Below are positions 51,001-61,890 of a stretch of 64,000 bases of DNA, piece after piece. This DNA comes from Cricetomys ansorgei (Eukaryota > Chordata > Mammalia > Rodentia > Nesomyidae). The notes beneath the pieces were generated by a model, which saw nothing but the letters and a program-made list of their open reading frames with translations, was not told where the DNA came from and did no database searches. The DNA lies in contig JAMJFZ010001089.1 of the NCBI GenBank assembly GCA_026225945.1, positions 4,267,501-4,331,500 of the forward strand, read 5' to 3'. A program made the position numbers and the translations under genes. The stretch's first letter is position 1. Each line of letters opens with the position of its first letter.

Positions 51001-54000
51001 CGGGGCACTTAGCGCACTGCTGGAGTCTCCCAGACAAAGCGGGGCCACCACAAACACCACCATCTACATCCAGAAGCAGCAGCCATGCTGAGAGGCCAGA
51101 GTAGTGATGGGAAGCTAGGTTATAAATAGCCATGGTGTGTGAGGAGAGCACTTTGTGGTGTGTAATTACCCTGTCAGGGACGACCACCATGGCAGAGGCT
51201 CCTCTAACATTTGTACGTGGTCACACTTACACCAAAACTTCAGGCTATCCCTCGCCAGTAAGAGCACGCCTAAGGAATGGGCCCTAAGCCTGAGGAGGCC
51301 TCTTGCTGCCCCACTAGGGGGCAGGAGCAGCTGACATCACCTCCCAAGTATCGGGTTTTCTTGAGTGATGGCTTCAGTGAGTCTGTCTCTCCGCACGTGG
51401 TGGGTGTTCAGTGAGTCTCTTTCTTCATACAAGGAGACAAGGCTTGCTCCCTAGCCCTCCCAGTGTCTTGATGTCCAGGGAAGAGCTCAGAGGTGGGAAC
51501 TGAAGCAACAATGTCCATGCAGTTATACCTTGGTCCCCACAGGGTGCTGGTACCAGGGACCTCCCTATTCCACAGTCCAGCGTTTGCTTAGGTGACTCAC
51601 ATGAAATGACTAGGAATCTGCATGGGATATATGCACGTCCTCCCATGTACTTTAGCTGGCACCTGTCACTGTACTGACTGCCCACTGTTCTGTCTACACC
51701 CATTCATGCACATGACCTAGAAAGCAGCCCCAGGGAACCAGACATGTCACCACTCACTCCCACTTCTTAGCTGGGTTGGGTATCTGCCACCAGTGGCCAG
51801 ACTCTAGAGGTATAAGTCACCTAAGACCCCGCCTTCCAAAACTATCCTCACCACAGTGGGATCTTTAGGCTCCCTCTTCCTGCCCTCACTGGCTCACCCT
51901 CACTTTGGGGTCTCCTTGTCATCCAGAGCCCAATACAACAGTTCTCCCTCGGTTTCCTGAAGCTGACCTGCTCAAACCTGCGAGGGCTCCACCCTCCAGG
52001 CTCCTCTCCTTCCCCCCTCTCAGGCATCCCACTGCACCCTGGAACTGGTTCCTGTCAGTGCCTCCCTGCCTGGCTGTGTGGCCTTGCTCTGAACACAACA
52101 GCAAAGTCCCCTGACTGTATCTGGCTCCCATGCGCCCCCCTCTGGCACCTTGTGAGCCATCAGTCCTGCAAAGGCTTGCTCCTTTCTCTTCTCTAGGCCG
52201 TCTACCCCTGTCCACATGCTCGTCACAGTCCCATGACACCCATATTATTTTCTCATTGTTTTCCCCAGAGACCCAGCACCCATCACAGGCTGGGAAGCAG
52301 TTATAACGGTTTTTTATTTTTGTTTTTCCTGGTAGCCCTGGTAGGCATGACAGAATGTGCCTGAAGCTTGATAAATGCAGAACCAAAGGTCTAAGATCCC
52401 TTGGGGCTACAGAAATGGCCCAACAGTTACGAGTACATGCTGCTCTTGCAGAGGAGCCACATGTGGTTCCCAGAACCCACACTGGGCAACTCTCAACTGC
52501 CAGTAACTCCAGGTCTAGGGGATCAGATGCCTCTAGTCTTTGCAGGCACCTGCACGTACCCCCACCTTCACGCAGAATTAAAAATAGTAAAAACAAATCT
52601 TAAAACCCAAGACCCTTGAATAAGGATAGAGGCTGCCTAAAGAAAATTCTGCACTGTCTTCTACCCAGTCTTCTGCACAGCCCTTCCTGCTGCAGATCTC
52701 CCAGGAGCCTTTGCTACAGGACCAAATGACAACAGCCACTTTTGGAGTGAACAGAAATAGGACCTGGGTGATGGGAAAGGCTCCACAGCAAACACATGTT
52801 CCATCCCCAAGAAACCAGGTCAAAAGGACAAATTCTGGGGGCTGTTGACACCAAGTACCTTCTCACATCTATCTTGAGCTTTTTCAAGGGAAACCTTTGC
52901 TGACCCTGGCCATGCAAAGCATGTAACAGTAGACAGAAACCATTTCACTCCGAGAAGACTCTATAAGTGGGCATGGGCAGGACCATCTCCCTCCATTCTG
53001 ACAGACACCCACCTTGTCTCCTGGGGGTTCAGCAGCCAGCACGGGGGCCTCTGAGGGCTCGACAGTCTCCGGGCCTGCCTCTGCACCCTGTAGCTGTGAC
53101 TCCACATAGTCTCTCAGTGACTCCAGGTCCCGCTTTCCCTTGTATTGATCCACCTGTCCAAGACACAGGCCACAGGGATGCAGTCGCATTCCTCCCCACA
53201 CTGTTTGCCATGCTAGGCCCTCCAGGCTAGGATCTCAGCTCCAGCTGTGTCTTGTGATATCTGCCTGCTTTCACTTAAGATGGGAAATGAGAGAATCCAC
53301 CACCACCACCACCACCCCAAGAAACACACAAGCTATACATCATCAGAGTCTAACGTAGGGGCTAACCATCCATCCCCTACTCCCTTGAGAATTCTGAGAT
53401 GCTGACCAGGGGCAAGGCATAGAAAGAGGGAGGAGACAGAACCCCACTGAGAGTAAATGTTAATCCTGTTCTGCGGTCCATGTTCATACCAGAGCACAGG
53501 CGTCCGGTGCCTGCACAGGTGGGTAATTCCAGTGAGACCCAAGCTACCAAAAAAGCCTCAAAGCAGCTTGACAAATGTCAGCTTTCTTATCTACCAGGTC
53601 ATACTGGTTAAGAGAAACGTACACATTGCATTCCACGGCACACAGCCGACAGAGGCCGTCTGCTGTAAACTCTCAGCCACTCAGCTGCAACGGTTAGTGG
53701 AAGGGTCACCCGCACACAGGGGCTGAGGACATTACCTTCTTGCCACCTCGAAACCAGAGCAGAGTCGGATAGCCCCGGACCTGGTTTTCTGAGCAGAGTC
53801 CATAGTGCTGTGTGCAGTCCACCTGAAAACAGAGTACAATAAAGCACGCAGTCCGTTTCTTCACAGCCTTGGAAAAGGCGTGATCAGACAACTTGTACTT
53901 TACGTTTAAAAAAAGGTTTCATCCGGGCTCCATAGCATCCATGGCAGCAATCTGCAAGTTTTAGAGTCTCTGACTAGAAGCCACCTACAGTACACCCATG

Positions 54001-57000
54001 CTAATGAACAGGGTGACAATATTTGTCTGGTGATTCAGGATTTATTTGAACGTGACTGAAAGTGGCAGGTGTAGGCAGCCTCACCTGACACCTGGGACGG
54101 GACGAGCCAGGCTGCTGAGAGAGTAGGGCTCTCACCCGGGCAGTTCCCAACGCTGTGGAAACCTTGTCACCCGAGGTTATGCAGTTTCGAAGCAAGGCGG
54201 GGACACAGTTCGGTGACACAGCATGTGCTCGGTGTGCTTGAGGCCCCACAGTTTGATTCCGGTGTGTACACCCCGCAAGTGGGGAGCAAGTAGTCCGTGT
54301 TACATTAGAGCATTTGGTAAGTGTAGCACTGTGGCTTGTCGCAGTAAGGATTACAGTGGCTATTTGTTTCGGTGGGAACTGAACCCAGGGCTCTGAGCAG
54401 AAGAGGCAAGCACTCTACTGTGGAGTTACATCTTTGCCCCTTTTAAAAAATATCTGTATTTTGAGATAGGGCCTTACTAAGTTGGCCTTGAATTTGTGAT
54501 CCCCCTGCCTCAGACTCCAGAACAGCTGAGATAAGAACCTAAACCATCAGGCCTGGCTCAGGTCATTTCATGTAAATCAAGATTCTGCTTGATATTTTTT
54601 CAAGTATTATTTTTTAAATTTTCTATCAGCATTAAAATTAGCCAAGCAGGACTAAGCTGGTTTTTCACTCTGTCAATAAAGTGGGCTTAAACTATGTTTA
54701 GCTCCAAGACTGCAATGAGAGGCATCAAAGTGTTAAAATGGAGTCCAGGAAGCTTCAACCGAGGTCTGTGACAGGCACAAGCGTTCTCCAGGTTCCTAAG
54801 GCAGCCCCAAGTGCCTAGCCGTGAGGGCTTCTCACAGCCTGGGTCTGCCGATGCCAGCTTCTGCTCAGAGCCTCTGCTGGAAAAAGTGAAGACAAATCAT
54901 CTCCCATAATCTGATAATCTGAAGTAAGGATACAAAGAGTGGGACAAGACAGAATGCAGGATGACGTACTTATTTCCACAGGATGTTCGATGACTGAAAT
55001 AATCATGGCATAGAATCCTGCACTGAAAGCACAGCAGGCAAAAGGAGAGAATCCGTATAACTCACAATGAGAATTACGATTTGCTCAGCATCACCTGAGG
55101 GCCACGCTAACAGCACGTTCTCATCTCCCTGACTACAAACGCTCTATTTTGTTTCTCTTCTTCTATAAGGAGGTAACTGAGGGGAGACATCTCCACCAAG
55201 GCCAACCTACCAGGCCTACCCAACTCCCAGGGCCTGTGCCTGACCACCATACTCAGATACACAGCACCACGTCTATATGCAGACAGGCCTGGAGGAAAAG
55301 TGGGAAAAGAAAATTCCTCCCTGCAGGAATTCCACAAAGAGTGTCTGGAGGGTGCCAGAGAATCGATGAGATCAAAAGTACCCAGTAGCTCAGGAGCTGC
55401 TCTGGATCATCCCAGAAAACCTGGACGCAGAGAAGTTGTTACATGTTACTTCTGGCTTCTCTGTGTGAGCAGTTGGAAGAATTGTGGACAGCAGTACAGA
55501 GCAGGGCTCGCTGTGAGGAAGGGTCCGCTGTGAGCCTGGGTGTGTGCAGAGCCCAGGGCCCCGTAGGAGAGCTATTGGCTGAGTTCCATGGACATCCAGT
55601 GAACATTCTACAAGGCTCTACCCCGTATCTTTGCACAGCTCCAGGGCTGCCAATTCAGAATTGGCCATCCTTTCAGAAGAAATCGGCCAAGGCCATAATT
55701 TATCTCCAGGCTGTGGAAAAGCCAGAAGACTCCAAAACCAGGCTGCCATCTGTGAAGGTGAAGTGAATTGTCAAGTGGCACACTAACTGGAATTAATAAA
55801 TCAAGTTTGCGACTTTGCACACGGAGTGAATAATGGGCTACTCTGCTAATTAATCCGGCCCAAAGCAGGCCGTTTCCAGTTTAACAAGGGCTTGCACTTA
55901 CCTTGCCAATCTTGACAGTTTCGGAATGTTCAAGGCCCAGAGCCAGCTGTTCCCAGGTTGGAGCCAGAGCCTTGCAGTGACCACACCACGGAGCGAAGAA
56001 CTTGATAAAGTGGTTGCCTGTAGGGAAGGCCACGGCGGAGAGGAAGGGGAAAGAATCACTGGGGTTTACATCAGACGCTGAACTAAAGAATACGGCTTTG
56101 TTCTCTTGCTTACAGATCTCAAGTCCTTCTGGTAAAAAGAGACTCCTCATCATGTGTGTTTATATCTGAGTTTAAAACCTTAACTCAGAATCAAATTCCT
56201 CATCTTTGAAGGGTAACAGAGAAACAACTCATACTGGCAAAATTCGCAAAAAGGGCAAAAACTGCACATTTACCCTGCCTCTCACCAACTGAACACAGCA
56301 AGCGAAAAATGAGGTCAGCACCAACAAACCTGATGGGGCGTGGCCAGACAGTGGCCATCAGTGCTGCTCCAATCACAACAGACATTCAGAGTCACAAGCA
56401 GCCATGAGGCCTTCCAGCCTCCCCAAAAGCATATATGGGAGAGACAAACAAGGAAATGTGTGCATCCACCAGAGATGGGATCAGCAGAGTCCAGACTGTG
56501 GGGAATTCTGCAGGTCTACAATCCATGTGCTCAGCAAACAACACAGAAAGAAGTGCCAAGAACATGAAGGTCAACAGAGCCTTACACAGGCACACTCGGC
56601 CTTCAGTGAGGTTAAAAAAAAAAAAATGCATTCAAGATCCATAAAATCCAACAAACTTGAAAAAAAAGGGCATTAAACTTCAGATGACCAAACTAAATTC
56701 TAGTGTTTCCGATGCACACCCGAGCCATTAGGCCCTAAGGAAAAAGTGTGAGCTCCAAACACTGGGCGGGTGCCTTTGGGGAGAGAATATGGGTGGTGAC
56801 AATAGGTTGTGGTTTCTTGACCTGGACAGTGGTCAAGGAAGACTGTTTTAAAATTCACTAAGCCCTGCTTCTGTCTTCTGTACTTATACTTTACCACAAA
56901 TCAGAAGGTTTTAAAATAAATATAATATCCCTCATCCTCTCAACATTATTATCTGGACACTGGGGATTTTTATATCTGGACGTTCTACTTTTACATTAGG

Positions 57001-58317
57001 CTGACAGCAATCCCAAATCAGGCCGCTGCCAAGGGGAGAACTCCCAGTGGATGTTAGGCAGTGGCCACGTGGCGTCTGATCGTCACCTGTACACTGATGA
57101 CTAAGGCCATGACCTTGCTATGGCAATAATGAATTTCAGGCAAGTGGTGGATCATTTATTTGAAACTACGAGGAACTCATCATCTTCGAGGCTAAAACCA
57201 TCTCTGTGCAGGCATGTGGAGTACTGACTCTGGGCAGCAGGAGTGGAGACCGAAGCCCCTGAACCCAAGCGGCTCTGATGGGAAGCCAGCCAGGGCAGGA
57301 AGCCACAGCTGCCTTTAGAGGAAAGAGCCTCAGTAAGCGCTGGAACAATACCATGTGGGGTCTGCAGGGTGTGTCCTGAAGGAGCCACATGCTCGGGGGT
57401 GGGGGGCAGGGAGGAGTAGGCTGGCTTGTGGGAGACTTCTACCACAAGGTGATCTGGGTACACATCCCACACAGGGCCTGAGTCAGTCTGACTTCCCAGT
57501 AGGGAAAACACGCGATCCACTGGAGTGCCAGTGCAGATCACACAGCCCATTCTAGTAGTATGGAAGGGGCTGAGACAGTTTGACCAGTACAGGTGGTGAG
57601 CAGGGACCTGGCTCCCGGCAGGCAAAGGCTTCAAGGCCAGATACAGTTCTAAGTCCTTTCTTACAGTGTGCAAGCCAATCTTCCGGGGGGATTTCTCTCC
57701 ATGGCAGCACTTGGTAATGGTGCCAGCAAGGAATCTGTGTTTGCTTTCTAGCTATACATGGCTGAGCCAACTTCTGAAACATGTCCACGTGTTAACAAAG
57801 GGAGGCTTGTGTCCTTCCTATTCACAGTGGAGACTGTAGGTAGGTATTTAGGAGACCAATTCCAAAAAGTGAGTATAAAGAACACCTAATTTGAGTCATA
57901 GTTATAACAGTCCTACTATATTGTTTAAACAAGGAAAAAATTCTGCCTTTAGCCAGTAAACACGTGACTACCGCTAATAAAGGTTTTCTTATCCAAGGGT
58001 GTTGTGTGCACCTAGTGTTCCTATAGCTTTAGCGGGGGTTTAGGCCAGGCATGTCTGAAACGATAGAAAACGAAGAAAGACGTTGTGTAAGAGCAGGCTC
58101 ATTAAGCAACAGTCCAAGTGGTGAAGAGATATGAGTTGTGACTAGATGTTGGTATGAGCCTTCAAACAGCAAGCGTTAGAAAAGCCAGCCCACAGCCACA
58201 GTCACCGGTCCCACACTTACCTTCAGAAACGTGCAGCTCGAAGTTGTTGGCCGAGAGCTCATACAGGCCCTGCTTGAGCTCAGGGGCTCTGGGTGGTTCT
58301 GGTTCCGGCTCTGGTGT
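47899..58317 (-). CDS. TXNDC5: Thioredoxin domain-containing protein 5 (ERp46/EndoPDI), exons 4-10 (5' partial)
   Basis: TXNDC5 is an ER-lumenal protein disulfide isomerase that introduces disulfides rapidly into folding clients, with three thioredoxin domains. Seven exons on the - strand (58317-58221, 56017-55902, 53822-53736, 53153-53013, 50373-50291, 49157-49028, 48021-47899) keep one frame and give about 258 residues. That matches the C-terminal 258 of 432 in human. Seen here: linker [17 protein letters not shown]; second domain with [18 protein letters not shown] and [16 protein letters not shown]; acidic linker ending AAEPPGDK; third domain with FYAPWCGHC and [15 protein letters not shown]; and C-terminal QAKDEL, a KDEL retention signal. 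Both CGHC redox motifs and both cis-Pro (GYPT) motifs are intact. The signal peptide, the first domain and the promoter lie beyond the right edge. Named by closest recalled match; other PDIs differ in domain order. Confidence 0.97.
48095..48262 (+). repeat. Composite SINE remnant
   Basis: GATCTACAGCACCCACGTGA, CATCCGTAATTCTGGTGCTG, CCAGCCTAGCCAACCAGTGA, ATCCTCTCTCAAGTGAGG. Confidence 0.55.
48285..48450 (+). repeat. B2 SINE
   Basis: GGGCTGGAGAGATGGCTCAG, CAATTCCCAGCAACCCCATG, GATGCCCTCTTCTGGCATGC. Confidence 0.95.
48508..48595 (+). repeat. ID-type SINE
   Basis: GACTGGGGCATGCATGAGGC then CTGGTTCAAAGCTCAGCACC and an A-rich tail. Confidence 0.55.
49028..49157 (-). CDS. TXNDC5: TXNDC5 exon 9 (third domain, CGHC)
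   Basis: The acceptor is CTTCTAG and the donor TCG|GTGAGT; the exon is 130 bp. The first base completes the Trp codon, then come [20 protein letters not shown] and [17 protein letters not shown], ending VCSKYS. The CGHC active site opens the exon. Confidence 0.97.
49158..50290 (-). other. TXNDC5: TXNDC5 intron 8
   Basis: About 1.1 kb with canonical ends (donor GTAAGT, acceptor CTTCTAG). No clear repeat or other feature is visible. It interrupts the active-site Trp codon of the third thioredoxin domain. Confidence 0.9.
50291..50373 (-). CDS. TXNDC5: TXNDC5 exon 8 (start of third thioredoxin domain)
   Basis: Encodes [20 protein letters not shown] then FIKFYAP, plus two bases of the active-site Trp; the donor is TG|GTAAGT. 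The acceptor is a CAGAAG tandem. The AAG site (exon from 50373, 83 bp) gives the conserved GDK-GTV junction. The CAG site (exon from 50376, 86 bp) inserts one Lys in frame. Confidence 0.93.
50377..53012 (-). other. TXNDC5: TXNDC5 intron 7
   Basis: About 2.6 kb. It contains a B2 SINE at about 52406-52605; the rest looks single-copy. The 225-residue open frame at 51919-52596 (-) starts inside the B2 antisense strand and is not supported as a gene. Confidence 0.9.
52405..52610 (+). repeat. B2-family SINE
   Basis: CATGCTGCTCTTGCAGAGGA, CCAGTAACTCCAGGTCTAGG, and an A-rich tail at about 52577-52610. Confidence 0.85.
53013..53153 (-). CDS. TXNDC5: TXNDC5 exon 7 (end of second domain and acidic linker)
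   Basis: The acceptor is TTGGACAG and the donor AAG|GTGGGT; the exon is 141 bp. Encodes [20 protein letters not shown], then a Glu/Pro/Ala-rich linker [20 protein letters not shown] ending AAEPPGDK, which joins domains two and three. The linker is about one residue shorter than in human. Confidence 0.95.
53154..53735 (-). other. TXNDC5: TXNDC5 intron 6
   Basis: A 582-bp intron. Its only visible feature is a short CAC triplet repeat at about 53298-53316. Confidence 0.9.
53298..53317. repeat. (CAC)n triplet repeat
   Basis: Six CAC units. Confidence 0.9.
53736..53822 (-). CDS. TXNDC5: TXNDC5 exon 6 (second thioredoxin domain)
   Basis: The acceptor is TGTTTTCAG and the donor AAG|GTAATG; the exon is 87 bp, phase 0 at both ends. 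Encodes [20 protein letters not shown] then LLWFRGGKK, containing the cis-proline GYPT motif that packs against the CGHC site. Confidence 0.96.
53823..55901 (-). other. TXNDC5: TXNDC5 intron 5
   Basis: About 2.1 kb. It contains ID-like and B1-like SINE pieces at about 54365-54560; otherwise no recognisable element. Confidence 0.9.
54365..54560 (-). repeat. ID-like and B1-like SINE pieces
   Basis: GGGAACTGAACCCAGGGCTC and GCAAGCACTCTACTGTGGAG (ID complement), then TTTGAGATAGGGCCTTACTA and TGATCCCCCTGCCTCAGAC (B1 complement). Confidence 0.65.
55902..56017 (-). CDS. TXNDC5: TXNDC5 exon 5 (second thioredoxin domain, CGHC)
   Basis: The acceptor is CCCTACAG and the donor AAG|GTAAGT; the exon is 116 bp. 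Encodes [19 protein letters not shown] through [10 protein letters not shown]. The whole WCGHC redox motif lies inside one exon here, unlike the third domain, where an intron splits the Trp codon before CGHC. Confidence 0.97.
56018..58220 (-). other. TXNDC5: TXNDC5 intron 4
   Basis: About 2.2 kb and notably free of SINEs. It contains the unrecognised open frame at 57152-57673 described separately. Confidence 0.9.
57152..57673 (-). pseudogene. Unrecognised 173-residue open frame in TXNDC5 intron 4, possible retrocopy
   Basis: The frame starts [20 protein letters not shown] and ends [12 protein letters not shown], with an AATAAA directly overlapping the stop. It is in a SINE-free stretch and is not simple sequence. 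A second frame upstream (57552-57788, starting [10 protein letters not shown]) overlaps it in another phase, which could mean a frameshifted older coding sequence. I do not recognise the protein. There is no poly(A) tract or clear target-site duplication, so a retrocopy is only a guess. A chance frame in GC-rich intron DNA is an equal possibility. Confidence 0.25.
58221..58317 (-). CDS. TXNDC5: TXNDC5 exon 4 (linker and start of second thioredoxin domain)
   Basis: On the - strand the acceptor reads CTGTTAG and the donor G|GTAAGT; the exon is 97 bp. It encodes [17 protein letters not shown] then [16 protein letters not shown], a Pro/Glu-rich interdomain linker followed by the first beta strand. 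The final Gly codon is split. Mouse has VSQG here in my memory; this genome has VSEG. Confidence 0.95.
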
Positions 58318-60179
58318 CTAACAGGAAAAAGCAAAACAATGATCAGTGGGTCTGTCCTTGAGGATACAGTTGAGGCATGGAGATGAACCTGTCCCTGTCC
58401 ACACAGTCTAAAAACGTGTAACTTCCCTCCCCTGTCCATCTCACACCTGTGCTGAACAGGTGAGACAGAAAATCACCTCCATCAAGTACTCTGGGTGTTT
58501 TTGCACAAGACTGAGGCTTCATGGCAGATGTCTCCATCCCAAACTCAACCAAAGAAACAAGCTGAAGTCTACACAACCCCTAACCATGCCCTCTTCTCAG
58601 ACTTGATCTGAGATTCCCCATAGGATTCCAGGTAAATTTCCAATGAGCTGCTCCAGACAGCTAGGAGCTAAAGACACAAAGGAGGCAAAACAGGCAAAGC
58701 TGGATGTGAAATCACAAGGGAGCAGGTCCTGGTGACCCTCACTCAGTTCCTACAAGGCCAAGAGAAGCCACCAAAGACTGACAGAAGGACCAGTGATAAG
58801 AACCAAGACTCCAACAGCTAACAGAAGCAGGGAAAGGGATGGGGTAGGCCCTGTGAGCTAAGCCTTAAGCAGGTTAATTCACACAAGGTTTGGGGAAGAA
58901 AAGCACAGTCTTGCAAAGGCTCTTCAGCCAGCACAGTGGCCATCCACTGTAGGTAAGGGTCCCAGGGGCCCCTGCTTGAAATCATGAATAGAACCAAGCC
59001 CTGTATCTATTACTTTTCCCATGTATGCATGCCTATGACAGTTTAATTTGTAAAATAAGGCACAATGAAAGATTTAATAGTAACTAGTGATAAAATATAA
59101 ACCACAACAATATACTATAATAAAAGTTAGTTATAACTTGTGATTTGGAGAGAGCCCTGAGCAACTCCGGCCTCGTTCCCATCACAGGCGAGAGGAGCCT
59201 CAGTCAGCCCAAGTCACTTACTTCATCATCGTAACCACGAACACCGAGACTGAGATCCAGGAGCAACAGCCCATGCCCAGAGCCACTGAGGCCAAGCCAG
59301 GCACCACAGGGACCAGAGGCCCAAACAGCTTAAGCAGGCAGCATATACCAGTGTGAGCCAGAAATCATCCCAATGAATGTCTGGAAACGGTAAAATGGTT
59401 CAACATAAGAAACAGGTATGTTTTCACCAAGAGGCACACAGAGCAGATTGCCATAAAGAACCTGAGGAGGATCTTCACAGTGGGAGGCCGACAGGCATTG
59501 CAGTTCGATGCTGTTGGAGAAGTGAGCTTGCAGGCAGCAAAAGCTACAGGCCCTGGTGGAGTTCCAATGCAAGGCAGTAAACACAACTCTTACATACGCA
59601 GACCATAACCCTTACAGATGCTACCTGCCTTCTAGAGGTCCTCCACACAATTATGACAGAATTCCCAGAACAGTGGGAGTGGAGAAGAGGAGGGATGGAG
59701 AGCCCTCAACACCAGTCCGACCACGGGTGAAGGTTCCCTTTCCTGCATGTGTGGGTCTACTGGACACATGGTATTCCAACAACAGGGAGACATGATGGGG
59801 GGAGGGCACTAACAATCGGGGTTCAGAGACCAAGGTATACCAGCAATACATATTCCATGGGGCACTCATCACCAAAGTCAGCCTAGAGAGGATGACAGTG
59901 AGGAGGACAGGGGAGATTAAGATGAGATCAAGGTCAGCAGCCACCTCATCACAGGTGCCACTGCAAATTCATTTCCTAACACGGATGCCCGGAGACAACA
60001 CAAGATGCCACAGAGACAGAAAGCGGCTGATCTGCAGCTGAGAGTTCGTCTGCTCCCATCCCAGGGCAGAGCAGGGCAGGCCGGAGTCAATGCTGGCTTA
60101 CCATCTCTACCAACATCCAGTTTAGTCATCCAACAAGAATAAACGATTATAATCCCAGCAATAAGAAATAGACGAAGAG

Positions 60180-60396
60180 GGCTGGGGAGATGGCCCAGCA
60201 CTTAAGTGTGTGTTGTTCCTATAGAGGACCAGCTTGGTCTCGAGCATCCACCGAGGCAGCTCACAGCCTCCTGTGAGCTCTGGGGGGAGCCAACAGTGTC
60301 TTTTGACCTCCAAGGCAACTGCATTCCTGAACATACCTCCACACAGACATAAGCATACATTAACAAGAAATAAAAATAAATATATTTTTAAAACAG
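60180..60396 (+). repeat. B2-family SINE
   Basis: GGGCTGGGGAGATGGCCCAG start, GCTCACAGCCTCCTGTGAGC, AAATAAAAATAAATAT tail. Confidence 0.9.
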
Positions 60397-60404
60397 AAAT
60401 GAAG

Positions 60405-60572
60405 AGCCAGGCAGTGGTGGCGCATGCCTTTAATCCCAGCACTTGGGAGGCAGAGGAAGAGGTAGGCAGATCTCTGTAAGTTCAAGGCTACCCTGGTCTA
60501 CAGAGTGAGTTCCAGGACAGCCAGAATTACAACAGAGAAACCCTGTCTCGAAAAACAAAAAAAGAAAGGAAG
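60405..60572 (+). repeat. B1 SINE
   Basis: GGCAGTGGTGGCGCATGCCT through GACAGCCAGAATTACAACAG to an A-rich tail. A short GAGGAA insertion is present after GGCAGAG. Confidence 0.95.
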
Positions 60573-60814
60573 GAAGAGAAGACAAGGCTGAACAAAGACC
60601 CAAAGCTTGCCCTTTGCCCCTTGACCGCACGTAGACCTTTCCGCGCTGCCTATAGAGCACGAGGATCTTAGCACATTTACCTTTTGGTAATGATGGACAT
60701 TGTTTTAAAATGCCTGGTGTTTCTCAATACATCTACAAATGCTTTTGAACTGCTTCATAACTGGTCAGGTTGAGATTTTGAAGAATTTCATTTTTAATTT
60801 AAATAAAAGTTTAC

Positions 60815-61205
60815 GTTCTAGCTTGCTTTCTGATGCTGTGACAAACGCCGTGACCCAAAACTAACTCAGAGAGTTAAGGATTTCTTTGGCTTCTATGTCT
60901 ATGTCTGCATCACAGCCTGTCACTGAGAGCAGTCAGGAGCAGGTGCAGAAGCCTGGAGGACTGAAGGTCCTGGAGGACCGCTGCTTACTGGCTTGCTCCC
61001 TGTGGCTTGCGCAGCCTGCTTTCTTACAGGGCCCAGGCACCAGCCCAGAGGTGGCACTGCTTCTCAGGGGGCTGGGCCCTTCTACATCAATCATTCATAA
61101 AGAAAACGCCCTACAGACTTGCCTACGGGCCGGTATTTTCTCAGTTAAAATTCTCTCTGAGATTATCTCTAGCTTATGTCAAGCTGACAAAACCAACCAG
61201 GACAT
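60815..61205 (+). repeat. Diverged copy of the LTR-like rodent repeat
   Basis: TGCTGTGACAAACGCCGTGA, CTGCTTACTGGCTTGCTCCC, GCGCAGCCTGCTTTCTTACA and TGTCAAGCTGACAAAACCAA, as in the copy at 28425. It explains the 166-residue frame at 60886. Confidence 0.65.
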
Positions 61206-61477
61206 TATTTACATTACAAAGTCAACATCCCTAACCCCAACCACAAATACTCGAAAAAATCTGAACATTTTGAGTCCAAGCAGGCACCACAATGGAGAAC
61301 CCATGCTGACCTCATGTCACAGATTGAAGTCAGAAAGCAGGCACGCTAAAAACACTGTACAAAAATTACCTTTGGGCTATATATAAAAGGTACATGTAAC
61401 AAAACTATGAAACATTAATGAATTTCCTATCTAGACTTGGGGCTCATCCCCAATCCATCTTATTACATATACGTAAA

Positions 61478-61540
61478 TTACCTATGTGCAACATATTACC
61501 TATATGCAACATATTACACATATGCAATTACATATATGTT
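61478..61540. repeat. Short 18-bp tandem repeat
   Basis: ACCTATGTGCAACATATT, ACCTATATGCAACATATT, then a decayed third unit. Confidence 0.85.
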
Positions 61541-61641
61541 CCAAGATACAATCCCCCTGACTCCCACACCTGGCACATGAACACAGACACAAATTAAATA
61601 AACAAATGTAATTAAAAAAAATCTATAGAAGGATTGCATAT

Positions 61642-61716
61642 TTGGGGCTGGGGGGGGTATAGATCAGGGATAGAATACCCGCCTGAGTCAAGGCCTAGGT
61701 TTAATTTATAGCTCCT
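61642..61716 (+). repeat. ID-like SINE
   Basis: GGGGCTGGGGGGGGTATAGA, GATAGAATACCCGCCTGAG and CAAGGCCTAGGTTTAA; degraded tRNA-like core. Confidence 0.5.
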
Positions 61717-61782
61717 CAAGAATTCTGCACATTTAAACTTTTCCACAAGAAAGCACACCGTCACTGTCGTTCTTCATGGTGA

Positions 61783-61890
61783 TTATCTGAGACTCCCTCC
61801 AGCTCAGACACTAAACATGAAGCTTAGGTGACTGTGGTTATCTGAGACTCCCTCCTGCTCAGACACATTAAAAGACGAAGCTTCGGTGAG
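61783..61890. repeat. Two-copy tandem duplication, 55-bp offset
   Basis: TTATCTGAGACTCCCTCC begins at 61783 and again at 61838. Both copies continue with GCTCAGACAC and end in GAAGCTTnGGTGA, with small indels. Confidence 0.9.

Noticed and set aside
51919..52596. 225-residue open frame on the - strand, the longest in the window
   Set aside because: Its first part is the complement of a B2 SINE and the rest is low-complexity Gly/Arg-rich intron sequence; no domain or known family.
60886..61386. 166-residue open frame on the + strand
   Set aside because: It lies mostly within a diverged copy of the LTR-like repeat also present at 28425.
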